The notes beneath the pieces were generated by a model. The model made no database searches and was not told where the DNA came from. It was given only the letters and a program-made list of their open reading frames with translations. Position numbers and translations under genes: made by a program. From CAZFHZ01 sp964519015 (GTDB taxonomy: Bacteria; Blakebacterota; Blakebacteria; Blakebacterales; CAYUVJ01), in NCBI GenBank assembly GCA_964519015.1, contig CAZFHZ010000045.1:1-24121 (forward strand): 24,121 nucleotides of DNA, read 5' to 3'. Shown here piece by piece: positions 8,587 to 16,968 of this stretch; within the stretch, counting starts at the first letter, position 1; every line of letters begins with the position of its first letter.

Positions 8587-8670
8587 TTGATTTGGGACTC
8601 CACGGTGAACTCGCCGTCCAGCGATATCTGCCCGATAATGTCGCCCGACGGCCGGTTTCTCTTCTTCTCA
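8587..8670 (+). pseudogene. Remnant of a PD40/TolB-like propeller protein
   Basis: In this frame about 28 codons read IWDSTVNSPSSDICPIMSPD and continue GRFLFFS. This is the characteristic C-terminal signature of PD40-repeat exoproteins (NS-x-x-D-x-CP-x-x-SPDG-K/R-YLFF). Nothing upstream in frame continues the homology: the sequence runs into the A/T-rich patch next to the ATPase gene. Downstream it abuts the stop codon of the ADOP permease encoded on the opposite strand. It is therefore a stranded fragment rather than a gene. No start codon or RBS is associated with it. The short length limits certainty. Confidence 0.55.
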
Positions 8671-11154
8671 TTCCTCCCGCAGGACGTCCACCGGATCGAT
8701 CCGTCCGATCCGGCGGGTCGGCAGGTAACTGGCCAGCAGCGTGGTGGTGAACAGGAAGGTGCTGAGGGCGATATAGATCATGGGATCGCGGGCCTCGATG
8801 CCGGCGACGGCCCCGATAAGGAGCCGCGCGGATGCCGCCGTTACCAGCACGCCGATCGTGATGCCGATGCCCCCCATCACTGCCCCCTTCCTCAGGACAC
8901 CGAATGTAACCGTACGGGCGCTGGCGCCCAGGGCCATGCGGATCCCGAACTCGCGCCGCCGGTTCGCGACCTCGCAGGCGACGACCGCGAAGATCCCCAC
9001 CAGGGCCAGTATGAGCGCGAAGATCGAGATCACGGTGATGATCCAGGTGACGAAGATCGTCCGCCAGTTCCTCTCCCAGGCCAGCTCGGTGATCGTGCGG
9101 GGGGCCGACATGGCCAGATTCGGGTCGAGCTCGCGGATGGTCTCACGCAGGACCGGTGCCAGGGCTTTCGGATCACCGGCCGAGCGCACGATCAGCCAGC
9201 CGTCGATCCGGGAGGTGACCGAATTGAGCGGCAGGTAGAAGCACGGTCCGGCTTCCTCGCCCGGACCGCCGTGACGGACGTCACCGACCATGCCCACGAC
9301 CTGGATGGCCCGCTCGGGAACGGGCTCGCGCGACCAGAAGAACGAGCGGCCGACGGGATCCGCATCTCCCCAGAGGGTTCTGGCCAGGACTCGATTAACC
9401 AGACAGATCCGCGGTCTCTCGCTCATGTCCGCCGCGGTGAAATCACGACCGGCGAGCAGCGGGATTCGGGCGGTCTCGAAGTAGCCGGGTGAGACCATCC
9501 TGATCCGGGTGTTCAGGAAGGGACGCTCACTGTTGGCGGCGGTCTCGTTCGTACAGAGAGCGGCCGACCACTCGGTGCGGGCCGCCGGGGCCTGGGAGAT
9601 GTAGGCGGCGGCCTCGACCCCGGGCCGGTTCCGCAGACGCTCCACTCCGCTCTGGAAGAAGGCGAACCTGCTCTGCGGTGTCTGGTAGGACCACTCGGGC
9701 AAAGACATGTACTGCCCCAGCAGATGGTCGGTGTCGACACCGATCTGGCGGGCCCGGCTGGTCAGGTAGTCCTTCATCATCAATCCCGTCACGACCAGGA
9801 TGATGGTGGCCAGCCCGATCTGGAGAACGACCAGCGAGGAGCATGTCAGCGCCTGCTTCCGGCCCGGACTCATCCGGGCGGCGTCATGGCGTAGCGAGGT
9901 CCCCAGCGCACATCTCCGGACCGCGAAGGCCGGGGCCAGACCGAAGATCAGTCCGGAGAGCACCACGATCCCGACCAGCACGGCCAGCACCCGGAGGTTC
10001 ATCTCGAACTGGATGAAGCCCGGCAGTTCACGCGGCATGTTGGACAGCAGCGGGTAGAGGGCCAGGCGACCGAGCACGATCCCGATCACGCCCCCGGCCA
10101 GGGCGATGACGAGGTTCTCGATCATCACCTGCTGGATCAGGCGGCTCCGTCCGGCTCCGAGCACGGCCCGCACAGAGAGTTCCCGGGTGCGGTCGGTGGC
10201 CCGGGAGAGCACGAGGTTGGCCAGGTTGGAACAGGTCAGCAGGAGTACCAGGCAGCCTACCGTGAAGATGATCAGGAATGGAGAATGCAGGGGCCGGAAG
10301 AGGTAGGAACCGAAGGGGACTACCCGGAACTCGTTCAACTGGAAGTTCTCCGGGTACTCCTCCGGGTACGCCTCGACCAGGCGGGCTTCGATCTGGCGCA
10401 GCTCGGACTCGGCCGTCTCAATCGATGTGCCGTCGCGCAGGCGGCCGACGGTGAGGAAGTTGGTCCAACCATGCGGGCCGGGCTCCTCCCGTCGCAGGGG
10501 GACCCACACTTCCTGGTAGGCGGGAAAGGAGAAATGGAGCGGCAGGACGCCCACCACCTGATAACCCTGCTCCCCGTTCAGTGTGATCCGGCGACCGATG
10601 ACCGCCGGATCGCCTCCGCAGGCACGCTGCCAGAGCGCGTGACCGATCAGCGCGACCCGTTCGGCGCCGGGAAGGTAGTCGTCGGGTGCGAAGGCCCGCC
10701 CCAGCAGGGGCGTGACCTTGAGGACATTCAGGAAGTCCTCCGTGACCGAGGTGCCGAACACACGTACCGGATCGTCGAGATCGGTGACGGCGAAGGCCTC
10801 CCAGGTCATGGCCGCCAGATGCTCGAACACGTGGCTCTGCGCCTCCCAGTCCCGGAAATCGGCATAGGAGGACCAGACGAAGTCCATTTCCAGGAAGAGC
10901 GTGGTCTCCGGACCGACCATGACCAGTTCCTCGGGCTCCTCGAAGTGGAGCGGATGGAGGACGGTGTCATCGAGGATGGTGTAGGTCGTGGTGATGAAGG
11001 TGATGCCGACGGCCAGGCAGAGCGAAGCCATGACGGCGAAGAGCGGGCTGGTCCGGAAGAGGCGCAGAGCATAGCCTACATCGGAGAGGATCGAACCGAG
11101 GAAGTGTGATGCTCGATAGCGCAGCAGCCAGGTGCGGTCGGTCCGCTCGCACAT
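8668..11154 (-). CDS. ADOP-type ABC transporter permease (MacB-FtsX duplicated), probably impaired at its 5' end
   Basis: The 828 codons encode two MacB_PCD/FtsX units in tandem, the ADOP (acidobacterial duplicated orphan permease) architecture. The first unit has TM1 at about 37-60, a periplasmic domain to 290, and TMs at 291-312, 346-368 and 390-412. The second has a TM at 437-462, a periplasmic domain to about 700, then three TMs. The C-terminus, DPVDVLREE, is typical. Such proteins are thought to export macrolide-like compounds or lipoproteins or to act in envelope stress, but substrates are unknown. No ABC ATPase is present nearby. The annotated ATG at 11154 has no RBS and lies inside the family's homology: the cytoplasmic prefix domain continues upstream in the same frame past an amber codon at 11208-11206. 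The gene may be dead, or reduced to a prefix-less form. Confidence 0.8.
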   Translation of the reverse strand: MCERTDRTWLLRYRASHFLGSILSDVGYALRLFRTSPLFAVMASLCLAVGITFITTTYTILDDTVLHPLHFEEPEELVMVGPETTLFLEMDFVWSSYADFRDWEAQSHVFEHLAAMTWEAFAVTDLDDPVRVFGTSVTEDFLNVLKVTPLLGRAFAPDDYLPGAERVALIGHALWQRACGGDPAVIGRRITLNGEQGYQVVGVLPLHFSFPAYQEVWVPLRREEPGPHGWTNFLTVGRLRDGTSIETAESELRQIEARLVEAYPEEYPENFQLNEFRVVPFGSYLFRPLHSPFLIIFTVGCLVLLLTCSNLANLVLSRATDRTRELSVRAVLGAGRSRLIQQVMIENLVIALAGGVIGIVLGRLALYPLLSNMPRELPGFIQFEMNLRVLAVLVGIVVLSGLIFGLAPAFAVRRCALGTSLRHDAARMSPGRKQALTCSSLVVLQIGLATIILVVTGLMMKDYLTSRARQIGVDTDHLLGQYMSLPEWSYQTPQSRFAFFQSGVERLRNRPGVEAAAYISQAPAARTEWSAALCTNETAANSERPFLNTRIRMVSPGYFETARIPLLAGRDFTAADMSERPRICLVNRVLARTLWGDADPVGRSFFWSREPVPERAIQVVGMVGDVRHGGPGEEAGPCFYLPLNSVTSRIDGWLIVRSAGDPKALAPVLRETIRELDPNLAMSAPRTITELAWERNWRTIFVTWIITVISIFALILALVGIFAVVACEVANRRREFGIRMALGASARTVTFGVLRKGAVMGGIGITIGVLVTAASARLLIGAVAGIEARDPMIYIALSTFLFTTTLLASYLPTRRIGRIDPVDVLREE

Positions 11155-11301
11155 CCGGACCGCCCGCCCGGCATTACCAAGCAGGGCCTCAGCCCGGGCC
11201 CGCGCCTACTCGTCACTCAGGCCCTCGGCCTTGAGCTGCTCGATGCGCAATTCCAGGTGGGCGTGGAACTCGGCGTCGATATTCCGATTCCTCCGGCTGA
11301 A
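11155..11301 (-). pseudogene. Disrupted N-terminal prefix domain of the ADOP permease
   Basis: Reading the minus strand in the permease frame gives FSRRNRNIDAEFHAHLELRI, then EQLKAEGLSDE, a TAG stop (11208-11206), then ARARAEALLGNAGRAVR joining the permease ORF at 11154. This is the known prefix domain, of the pattern FDAEL-HLE-R-EEL-A-GMS-EEAR-A-RRFGN. The amber codon replaces the expected Glu in the EEAR segment, a single G-to-T change from GAG. No convincing start codon or RBS lies upstream: the frame enters sequence that encodes a DUF5916 fragment on the other strand. The 5' end of the original gene is therefore probably lost. Confidence 0.75.
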
Positions 11302-11530
11302 TGCGGCCAAGACCCTCAACCTCCAGTTCCTCTACAGCGAGACGCTCTACCCGGAGAGTGTCGCGACGGCCAATGGCCAGCCGACCGGGTCCTTCGGCGG
11401 CACCGGGCTGGACGTCACGTTCGTTCACCGGAATCGGGACTGGGCTTACGAGGCCTTCTGGCGGCGCCTCGACGGGGACCTCCGGGCCGATGCCGGTTTC
11501 CTGCCGCGGACCGACCTGCAATCGTGGGCC
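11297..11530 (+). pseudogene. Internal fragment of a second DUF5916-type outer-membrane protein
   Basis: About 78 codons (QFLYSETLYPESVATANGQP, then TGSFGG, then WAYEAFWRRLDGDLRADAGF, then LPRTDLQSW) match the beta-barrel part of DUF5916 proteins. The same segment in the local paralogue at 16967-19275 is roughly residues 415-485, where RTGRAWGFNYRLNGIGESF and GYVPRNN align with NRDWAYEAFWRRLDGDLRAD and GFLPRTD. Both ends are abrupt. Upstream it meets the prefix of the ADOP permease on the opposite strand. Downstream it switches within about 10 bp to a beta-propeller reading frame. There is no start, RBS or signal peptide. It is a gene relic captured between two other broken genes. Confidence 0.7.
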
Positions 11531-11538
11531 GGGGTCCC

Positions 11539-12477
11539 TCCCGGGTCATGGTCTACGACCGAAAGGGACAATTCCTGCGAAGCTGGGGACAGGCGGGAGA
11601 TGGACCAACGGACCTGGGCCGGCCAATGACGTTCGAAGCCCTCCCGAGCGGGAATCTTGCGCTGAACGGGAGGGACCTGATACGCGTGTTCTCCCCGTCG
11701 GGCAGACTGCTGGATTCGTGGCGGCCGATCGAAGGTAGCGCCCTGCCGGGCAGTGCCCGCAGGATCGTCTACCTGGAATCCTTCGACAGGATATTCTCTA
11801 ATACGACAAGAAGCAGTTCCCAGGAGCCGTCATTCCACGAGGGATACTGCTCTCTTTACGACCGTAGCGGGCAGCTCATCCTGACGCTCGCTTACACTCG
11901 GACGGAAGGGACATTCCGGAGGGGGGGAGACGCCGGCGGTAATAACTACGGCGTGCTCTGGCCGTGGTTCACTGAACTGCAGGGGACTGTGAATCAGCAG
12001 GGGCGGATTTACTGGACCCGCACCGATTCGCTGGGTTTCTGGAGTCTGGATCTTACGGACGGCTCATATTTTAGGGCGGTCATAGAGGCCCCATCTCCTC
12101 GTCTCACGGCCGCTGAGATAGACAGTGTGGCGGTCCGGGCGGCCTCGGGCGGCTCTCGCGGATTCGACATGCGCTGGTACCGGTGGTTCAAGGGACTGGA
12201 CTTTCCGGCGGTCCGACCGTGGACGGACGAGATCCACACCGACGATGCGGGTCGCGTATGGCTACGAGAGCACGCGGACGGATTAGTCGCGCAGCCGATG
12301 GTGCAGTATTCAGGAATATGGGTGATGTACTTTGTCTTCTCTCCGGAGGGCTTCCTGCTCGGAACGGTCCGGGCCCCTACGGAGATCATCAGGATCACCA
12401 GGGACGAGTGGTACGCCGTCGAGAGGGCACCCGAATTCCATAACGAGCGCATCCACCGCTACCTTCTTCGGCGATAA
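11539..12477 (+). pseudogene. 5'-truncated 6-bladed beta-propeller protein
   Basis: The 312 residues begin SRVMVYDRKGQFLRSWG and end HRYLLRR before TAA. Alignment with the intact neighbour at 12552-13784 places the first residue at about position 99 (RVVVYDENGRFLRELGG there). The missing head is thus the lipoprotein signal and first blade, and the remaining length equals the rest of the neighbour. Conserved elements kept include the aspartate-gated start of the last blades (TDEIHTDDAGRVWLREH) and the closing blade (VFSPEGFLLGTV). The reading frame is open upstream but encodes nonsense against the DUF5916 fragment. ATG 11548 is available but has no RBS or export signal. It is probably non-functional, having arisen by a deletion or recombination junction at 11530-11539. 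Confidence 0.75.
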
Positions 12478-12551
12478 ACGATGGCTGGACCTTGTACATC
12501 CACAATGCAGACACCACCCGGTCCTTGGATCGTATCCCCAGGAGATTCGCC

Positions 12552-13784
12552 ATGTCCCTTCCACATTCCCTGTCCTGCCGCGCATGGACAGCCTTCCCGG
12601 TTTTCCTTTTCATGCTCACTGCTTGCGGTCCGGTCACCGGCCGCCACCGATTCGAGATCGTCGTGGAGGATGGAGCCCCGACTGCGGTCACGTATGGCGG
12701 GCCCCGCTATCAGGAGCCGCTGTTCCGCATTGAGGAAGTGACACGCGTCCAACAAGAGGAGCGGGTGCCGGGATCGCTCCTGAGTTCCCCCGGCGCATTC
12801 CTCCCGGGCCCGGGGAAAACTCTGATCGTTACCGAGCCCTTCGAAGGGCGCGTCGTGGTCTATGACGAGAACGGGCGGTTCCTCCGTGAACTCGGAGGGA
12901 AGGGCTCCGGACCGGGGCAGTTCCAGTTCATCAACGCAGTGCGGGTGGAGGGCAATACCATCGTGATCACCGACGGCCAGCTCCAGAGGATCACCCGGCT
13001 GCAGGAGGAGGGGACGGTCTTGACGACGACTTCGACCTCCCTGCTTGGCAATGCGCGGGACGTCCGGACACTTGCGGACGGTCGCGTCGCTGTGACGAAA
13101 GGGCGATTTGAGTACAGGGATCCTTATGCCTTGCAGGCCGTGGACCTCTTTCTGATGGAAGCCATGGGTGGTGATACCCTGGCCGTCATCAGCACCCGTA
13201 TGATCACGACCGGGCAGGTCACAAGGGGACCCCGAGGCAGCTTCTCGGTGTCTTCGATGCCTATGACCGGCCAGCCGCAGCTGTTCGTGCTGCCTGATGG
13301 AAGGTTCCTGGCGAGCGAAGGGGACGTCCCGGTGATCAGGTTCTTCGGCCCCGATGGGCACCTAAGCAGCAGGGTCCGTCTTGATGAGCCGGAGCGGACG
13401 ATGACGCCGGAACTGCGAGCAGTTTTTTTCAAGAGTCTGGATGCGCAGGCCGCTTTCTATGGACGGATCAGAGATCCATCCGAAGACAAAGACACCCTCC
13501 TGCCGGAGAAGGCGGGCTGGTGGTCCTCGGTGACCATGGATGATGCAGGTTATCTCTGGCTTTACGACGTCCTTTCAAATCCGGCTTGGGTACCCAGCAG
13601 ACCGTGGCGCCAATTCATCCTGGCACCAGATGGACGCTGGCTGGGCACAATGGAGGTTCCCACCATGATTCCTGTGATCAGGGACGGACTGCTGTATGCA
13701 CTCCCTGTGGATGAGGAGACGGGGATGAAGTGGCCGACCGTCTATCGGCTGATTCCGAACGCACCCGGCTTCAGTTACCCATAG
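12552..13784 (+). CDS. 6-bladed beta-propeller lipoprotein
   Basis: This 410-residue exported lipoprotein has a hydrophobic signal followed by lipobox LTAC, with Cys25 as the lipidation site. ATG at 12552 has AGGAG 7 nt upstream; an open frame extends further but without any signal character. The mature part shows NHL/6-bladed propeller blades (VVVYDENGRFLRELGGKGSG, then PGQFQFINAVRVEGNTIVIT; LFVLPDGRFLASEGD; WWSSVTMDDAGYLWLYDV; FILAPDGRWLGTMEVP). The C-terminus is PGFSYP. Proteins of this family are abundant in Gemmatimonadota and Bacteroidota; ligands are unknown, and binding of glycans or peptides at the cell surface is a guess. It is a paralogue of the truncated gene 74 bp upstream and of the minus-strand gene at 19537-20784, which also ends GFVYP. 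Confidence 0.88.
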   Translation: MSLPHSLSCRAWTAFPVFLFMLTACGPVTGRHRFEIVVEDGAPTAVTYGGPRYQEPLFRIEEVTRVQQEERVPGSLLSSPGAFLPGPGKTLIVTEPFEGRVVVYDENGRFLRELGGKGSGPGQFQFINAVRVEGNTIVITDGQLQRITRLQEEGTVLTTTSTSLLGNARDVRTLADGRVAVTKGRFEYRDPYALQAVDLFLMEAMGGDTLAVISTRMITTGQVTRGPRGSFSVSSMPMTGQPQLFVLPDGRFLASEGDVPVIRFFGPDGHLSSRVRLDEPERTMTPELRAVFFKSLDAQAAFYGRIRDPSEDKDTLLPEKAGWWSSVTMDDAGYLWLYDVLSNPAWVPSRPWRQFILAPDGRWLGTMEVPTMIPVIRDGLLYALPVDEETGMKWPTVYRLIPNAPGFSYP

Positions 13785-13883
13785 CCACCCTGCACTCCCA
13801 CCCTGCTGCCGCCGCTGGATGCGGTGGAACACATGCCGTGGGACGAGGGAGAGCGCTGCATCCGGCTGACCAAGAAACGCTAG
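13785..13883 (+). other. Coding-looking tail after the propeller gene, origin unknown
   Basis: In the same frame as the preceding propeller, and directly after its TAG, 32 codons run to another TAG and end DAVEHMPWDEGERCIRLTKKR. The second half has ordinary protein composition and could be the C-terminal scrap of a lost gene. I do not recognise the family. Read-through of the first TAG is possible but unsupported. Confidence 0.25.
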
Positions 13884-13920
13884 TGTATTAGGCCGGGGAG
13901 GAGTAGAAGGAGGCGGGAGC

Positions 13921-13984
13921 GTGATAAGATAGGAGAGGACCCGTTGTCCGCGAGCAGAATGCCATCAGGCATTCAGCAAGGAGG
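13921..13984 (+). promoter_or_regulatory. Leader of the BNR/VPS10-like gene with hairpin before the RBS
   Basis: TAAGAT at 13925-13930 is a plausible -10, but no good -35 is seen. GAATGCC (13957-13963) and GGCATTC (13968-13974) form a perfect 7-bp stem with a 4-nt loop, ending 3 nt before AAGGAGG (13978-13984). A hairpin so close to a strong RBS could tune translation. Confidence 0.3.
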
Positions 13985-13989
13985 CAGTC

Positions 13990-16887
13990 GTGGTGAAGGA
14001 AGACGAATCGGGTGAATCCCAGGTTTCTCGACGGGACTTCCTGTGCCGCGCTGGCCAGGCCGGCGGGGTGGTCCTCATCGCCGTTCCGGGCCTGCGTCGG
14101 GGATTCATGGGCCTGCCCTCGGTTGCCGGTCTGCCGGCGCGGGGTCTCGCGCACGGGATCCCATCGGGGATGGCTGGGTCCTATCCCCAGAGTCTCTTCT
14201 CCGGCTTGCAGTGGCGTCTGCTCGGACCGTTCCGCGGCGGGCGCGTGGACGCGGTAGCCGGTGTACCCGGCCGGCCGAACGAGTTCTATTTCGGTCATGT
14301 GAACGGCGGCGTGTGGAAGTCAATCGACGCGGGCGGTGTGTGGAAACCGGTATTCGACTCGCAGCCGGTTTCCTCAATCGGCGCCATCGCCGTCGCGCCG
14401 TCCGCGCCGGATGTGCTTTACGTCGGCACCGGGGAATCAACCCTGCGCGATTCGGTCGGATATGGTGACGGGATGTACAAGACGACCGATGCCGGCAAGA
14501 CCTGGACGCACCTCGGTCTCGCCGACACCCAGCACATCGCCAAGATCGCCGTTCACCCCCGGAATCCGGACATAGTGTTCGTCGCTGCGATCGGCCACCT
14601 GTATGCCGCGAACCCCGAGCGGGGATTGTTCCGCTCAATGGACGGCGGCAGGACCTGGCAGAAGGTGCTGTACAAGAATGCGGACGTCGGTGCCGTCGAA
14701 GTCGTCATCGATCCGACCAACCCGCAGGTAGTGTACGCCGGCCTGTGGAATACGCGCCGTCCGCCCTGGTTCACGTACGCCCCCACGAACGGTCCCGGGG
14801 GGGGCATCTACAAATCCACCGACGGCGGTACAACATGGCACGAGCTCACGGGGGGACTCCCGAAGGAAGGGATCGGCCGGACCGGGATCGCCGTCTGCCC
14901 GAGTGAACCGCAGCGTCTGTACGCGGTGGTGGATTGCCTCGTGCCCGAGCCGGGCGCAGGGGCCGAACCGGCGGGTGGGGGCAGGTTCGGGGGCGGAACG
15001 TCCGGGCAGGGCGGGTTCTTCCGCTCGGACGACGGGGGGGTGACCTGGACCCGGCTCTCCTCGGATACGGCCCTGTGGGGACGCGGCTGGTACTTCGAGC
15101 ATGTGGCGGTGGATCCCGAGGATGCCGACCTGCTCTACGTGTCGAATGTCTCCATCTCGCGCTCCAGTGACGGTGGCCGGACGTGGATCCCCCTTCGGGG
15201 ATCACCGGGGGGGGATGACTACAACCAGATGTGGATCTCGCCCGATGACCCGAACACGATGATCGTAGCCAGCGATCAGGGCTGCGTCATCACCCGCAAC
15301 GCGAAGGCCGAGGACCCGACCGAGGTCACGTGGAGCACCTGGTACAACCAGCCGACGGCGCAGATCTATCACGTGTCGGTGGATCCTCGCTTCCCTTACT
15401 GGGTGACCGGCGCACAGCAGGACACCGGTGCCGTGGCGGTGCGCTCACGCGGCAAGTTCGCGGAGATCTCGATGCGTGACTGGGAGCCGATCGGCGCCGC
15501 CGGCGAGAGCGGGTACACGGCGGGCGATCCGCTGCATCCCGGGATCATCTACGGCGGCACGGGAAGCCGGTATGACCTTGAGCTCAACCGCTCGGTGCCG
15601 GGTACCGCGCGACCGCAGGCCCCCGAGGATGCACGCACCGATTGGACCCAACCGCTGGTGCTTTCGAAGGCCGATCCGCGCGCGCTCTACTACGCCAACC
15701 AGTTCCTGTTCAAGTCCACCGACGCTGCGGAATCTTGGACGCGGATCAGTCCGGATCTCACCCGGCCGAATCCCGGGATTCCGCCCAATCTCGATGCCAC
15801 TGCGGCGGCTGACATCGGAAACAACCAGCGCGGTGTCATCTACACGATCGCACCATCGCCGATACTCGTGCCGATGGTGTGGGTGGGGACCGATGACGGC
15901 TGCATCCACGTGACGATCAACGACGGCAATACCTGGCAGAACGTGACGCCGCCGGCGCTCACCGCGTGGAGCCGGGTCACGATGCTGGAGGCGTCACATT
16001 TCGACATCGACACCGCCTACGCCAGCGTGGATCGGCATCAACTCGAGGATTTCGATCCGTACATCTACCGCACCCGCGACCGGGGCAAGACCTGGCGGAG
16101 AATTACGAACGGTCTGCCGGCGGGCGGGTATATGCACACGGTGAAGGAGGATCTCTCACGGCAGGGACTGTTGTTCGCCGGTACCGAACGAGGCGTGTTC
16201 GTGACCTTCGACGACGGCGACCACTGGCAACCGCTGCAGCTCAATTTGCCGGTCACTTCGATGCGCGACTTCGAGATCTACGGCAACGACCTGATCGTGG
16301 CGACGCACGGACGCGGCTTCTGGCTGATCGACGACATCAGTCCTCTGCGCCAGATCGACGACCTGGTAGCGAAGGCCGACGCGTACCTCTTCAAGCCGGC
16401 CGACGCGATCCTCGTGGATCAGGGCGGCGACAACGGTACGCCCTTCCAGAAGGACAATCCCCAGGCGGAGAATCCGCCGGTCGGCGCTTTCATCTACTAC
16501 TTCCTGAAGACCGACACGACGGGACCGGTGACGCTCGAGATCCTCGATACTGGCGGCACGAGCCTTCAGACGTTCGCGAGCCCGTCCGCGGAGGCGCCCG
16601 CGGGCGGCGGGCGCGGTGTCCAGGGGGCCGGTCGGATCCCCAACACCTCTGCCTTGTGGCGTACACCGCCGGAGGCGTTCTCGACGGAGGCCGGCCTGCA
16701 CCGCGTGGTGTGGAATCCGAACACCGGGCGGGGCCGCGGTTTCGGGGGCGGCTTCGCGGGTCGCGGGGGTCAGGGCCGTCCGCCCGTCTCATTGCCCGGC
16801 GAGTTCACAGCGAAGCTGACGGTGAACGGACAGACCTACACGCAGACATTTACGCTGAAGCCGGATCCGCGAGGCAGCGGGGACTGA
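13990..16887 (+). CDS. Tat-exported BNR-repeat / Sortilin (VPS10)-like beta-propeller protein
   Basis: This 965-residue protein starts at GTG 13990 or the adjacent GTG 13993; AAGGAGG lies 5 or 8 nt upstream respectively. Residues 13-21 (SRRDFLCRA) are a textbook twin-arginine signal, followed by a hydrophobic stretch, so it is exported folded. Repeated BNR/Asp-box motifs are visible: KTTDAGKTW, RSMDGGRTW, KSTDGGTTW, RSDDGGVTW, RSSDGGRTW, TINDGNTW and RTRDRGKTW. They indicate two stacked propellers like those of VPS10/Sortilin and of GH74. The C-terminal 150 residues hold a beta-sandwich (LFKPADAILVDQGGDN; VTLEILDTGG; HRVVWNPNTGRG) with Gly/Arg-rich low complexity. The family is often labelled glycosyl hydrolase, but no catalytic pair can be assigned here, so enzymatic activity is unproven. 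The DUF5916 gene follows 79 bp later on the same strand. Confidence 0.88.
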   Translation: MVKEDESGESQVSRRDFLCRAGQAGGVVLIAVPGLRRGFMGLPSVAGLPARGLAHGIPSGMAGSYPQSLFSGLQWRLLGPFRGGRVDAVAGVPGRPNEFYFGHVNGGVWKSIDAGGVWKPVFDSQPVSSIGAIAVAPSAPDVLYVGTGESTLRDSVGYGDGMYKTTDAGKTWTHLGLADTQHIAKIAVHPRNPDIVFVAAIGHLYAANPERGLFRSMDGGRTWQKVLYKNADVGAVEVVIDPTNPQVVYAGLWNTRRPPWFTYAPTNGPGGGIYKSTDGGTTWHELTGGLPKEGIGRTGIAVCPSEPQRLYAVVDCLVPEPGAGAEPAGGGRFGGGTSGQGGFFRSDDGGVTWTRLSSDTALWGRGWYFEHVAVDPEDADLLYVSNVSISRSSDGGRTWIPLRGSPGGDDYNQMWISPDDPNTMIVASDQGCVITRNAKAEDPTEVTWSTWYNQPTAQIYHVSVDPRFPYWVTGAQQDTGAVAVRSRGKFAEISMRDWEPIGAAGESGYTAGDPLHPGIIYGGTGSRYDLELNRSVPGTARPQAPEDARTDWTQPLVLSKADPRALYYANQFLFKSTDAAESWTRISPDLTRPNPGIPPNLDATAAADIGNNQRGVIYTIAPSPILVPMVWVGTDDGCIHVTINDGNTWQNVTPPALTAWSRVTMLEASHFDIDTAYASVDRHQLEDFDPYIYRTRDRGKTWRRITNGLPAGGYMHTVKEDLSRQGLLFAGTERGVFVTFDDGDHWQPLQLNLPVTSMRDFEIYGNDLIVATHGRGFWLIDDISPLRQIDDLVAKADAYLFKPADAILVDQGGDNGTPFQKDNPQAENPPVGAFIYYFLKTDTTGPVTLEILDTGGTSLQTFASPSAEAPAGGGRGVQGAGRIPNTSALWRTPPEAFSTEAGLHRVVWNPNTGRGRGFGGGFAGRGGQGRPPVSLPGEFTAKLTVNGQTYTQTFTLKPDPRGSGD

Positions 16888-16941
16888 TCCAGGCCGATCC
16901 ACTGCGAGTGGGACAAGTCGGGTCGGGAGGAGGATCAGGAA

Positions 16942-16968
16942 CAACCTTGGTCGACGGGAGAGCGTATT
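16942..16968 (+). promoter_or_regulatory. ECF-like promoter motif before DUF5916 gene (candidate)
   Basis: CAACC at 16942-16946, a 16-bp spacer and CGTATT at 16963-16968 resemble the AAC/CGT two-block promoters of ECF sigma factors. The -10 block overlaps the proposed TTG start, so either the motif is chance or translation begins further down, for example at the in-frame ATG at 17000. Confidence 0.2.
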
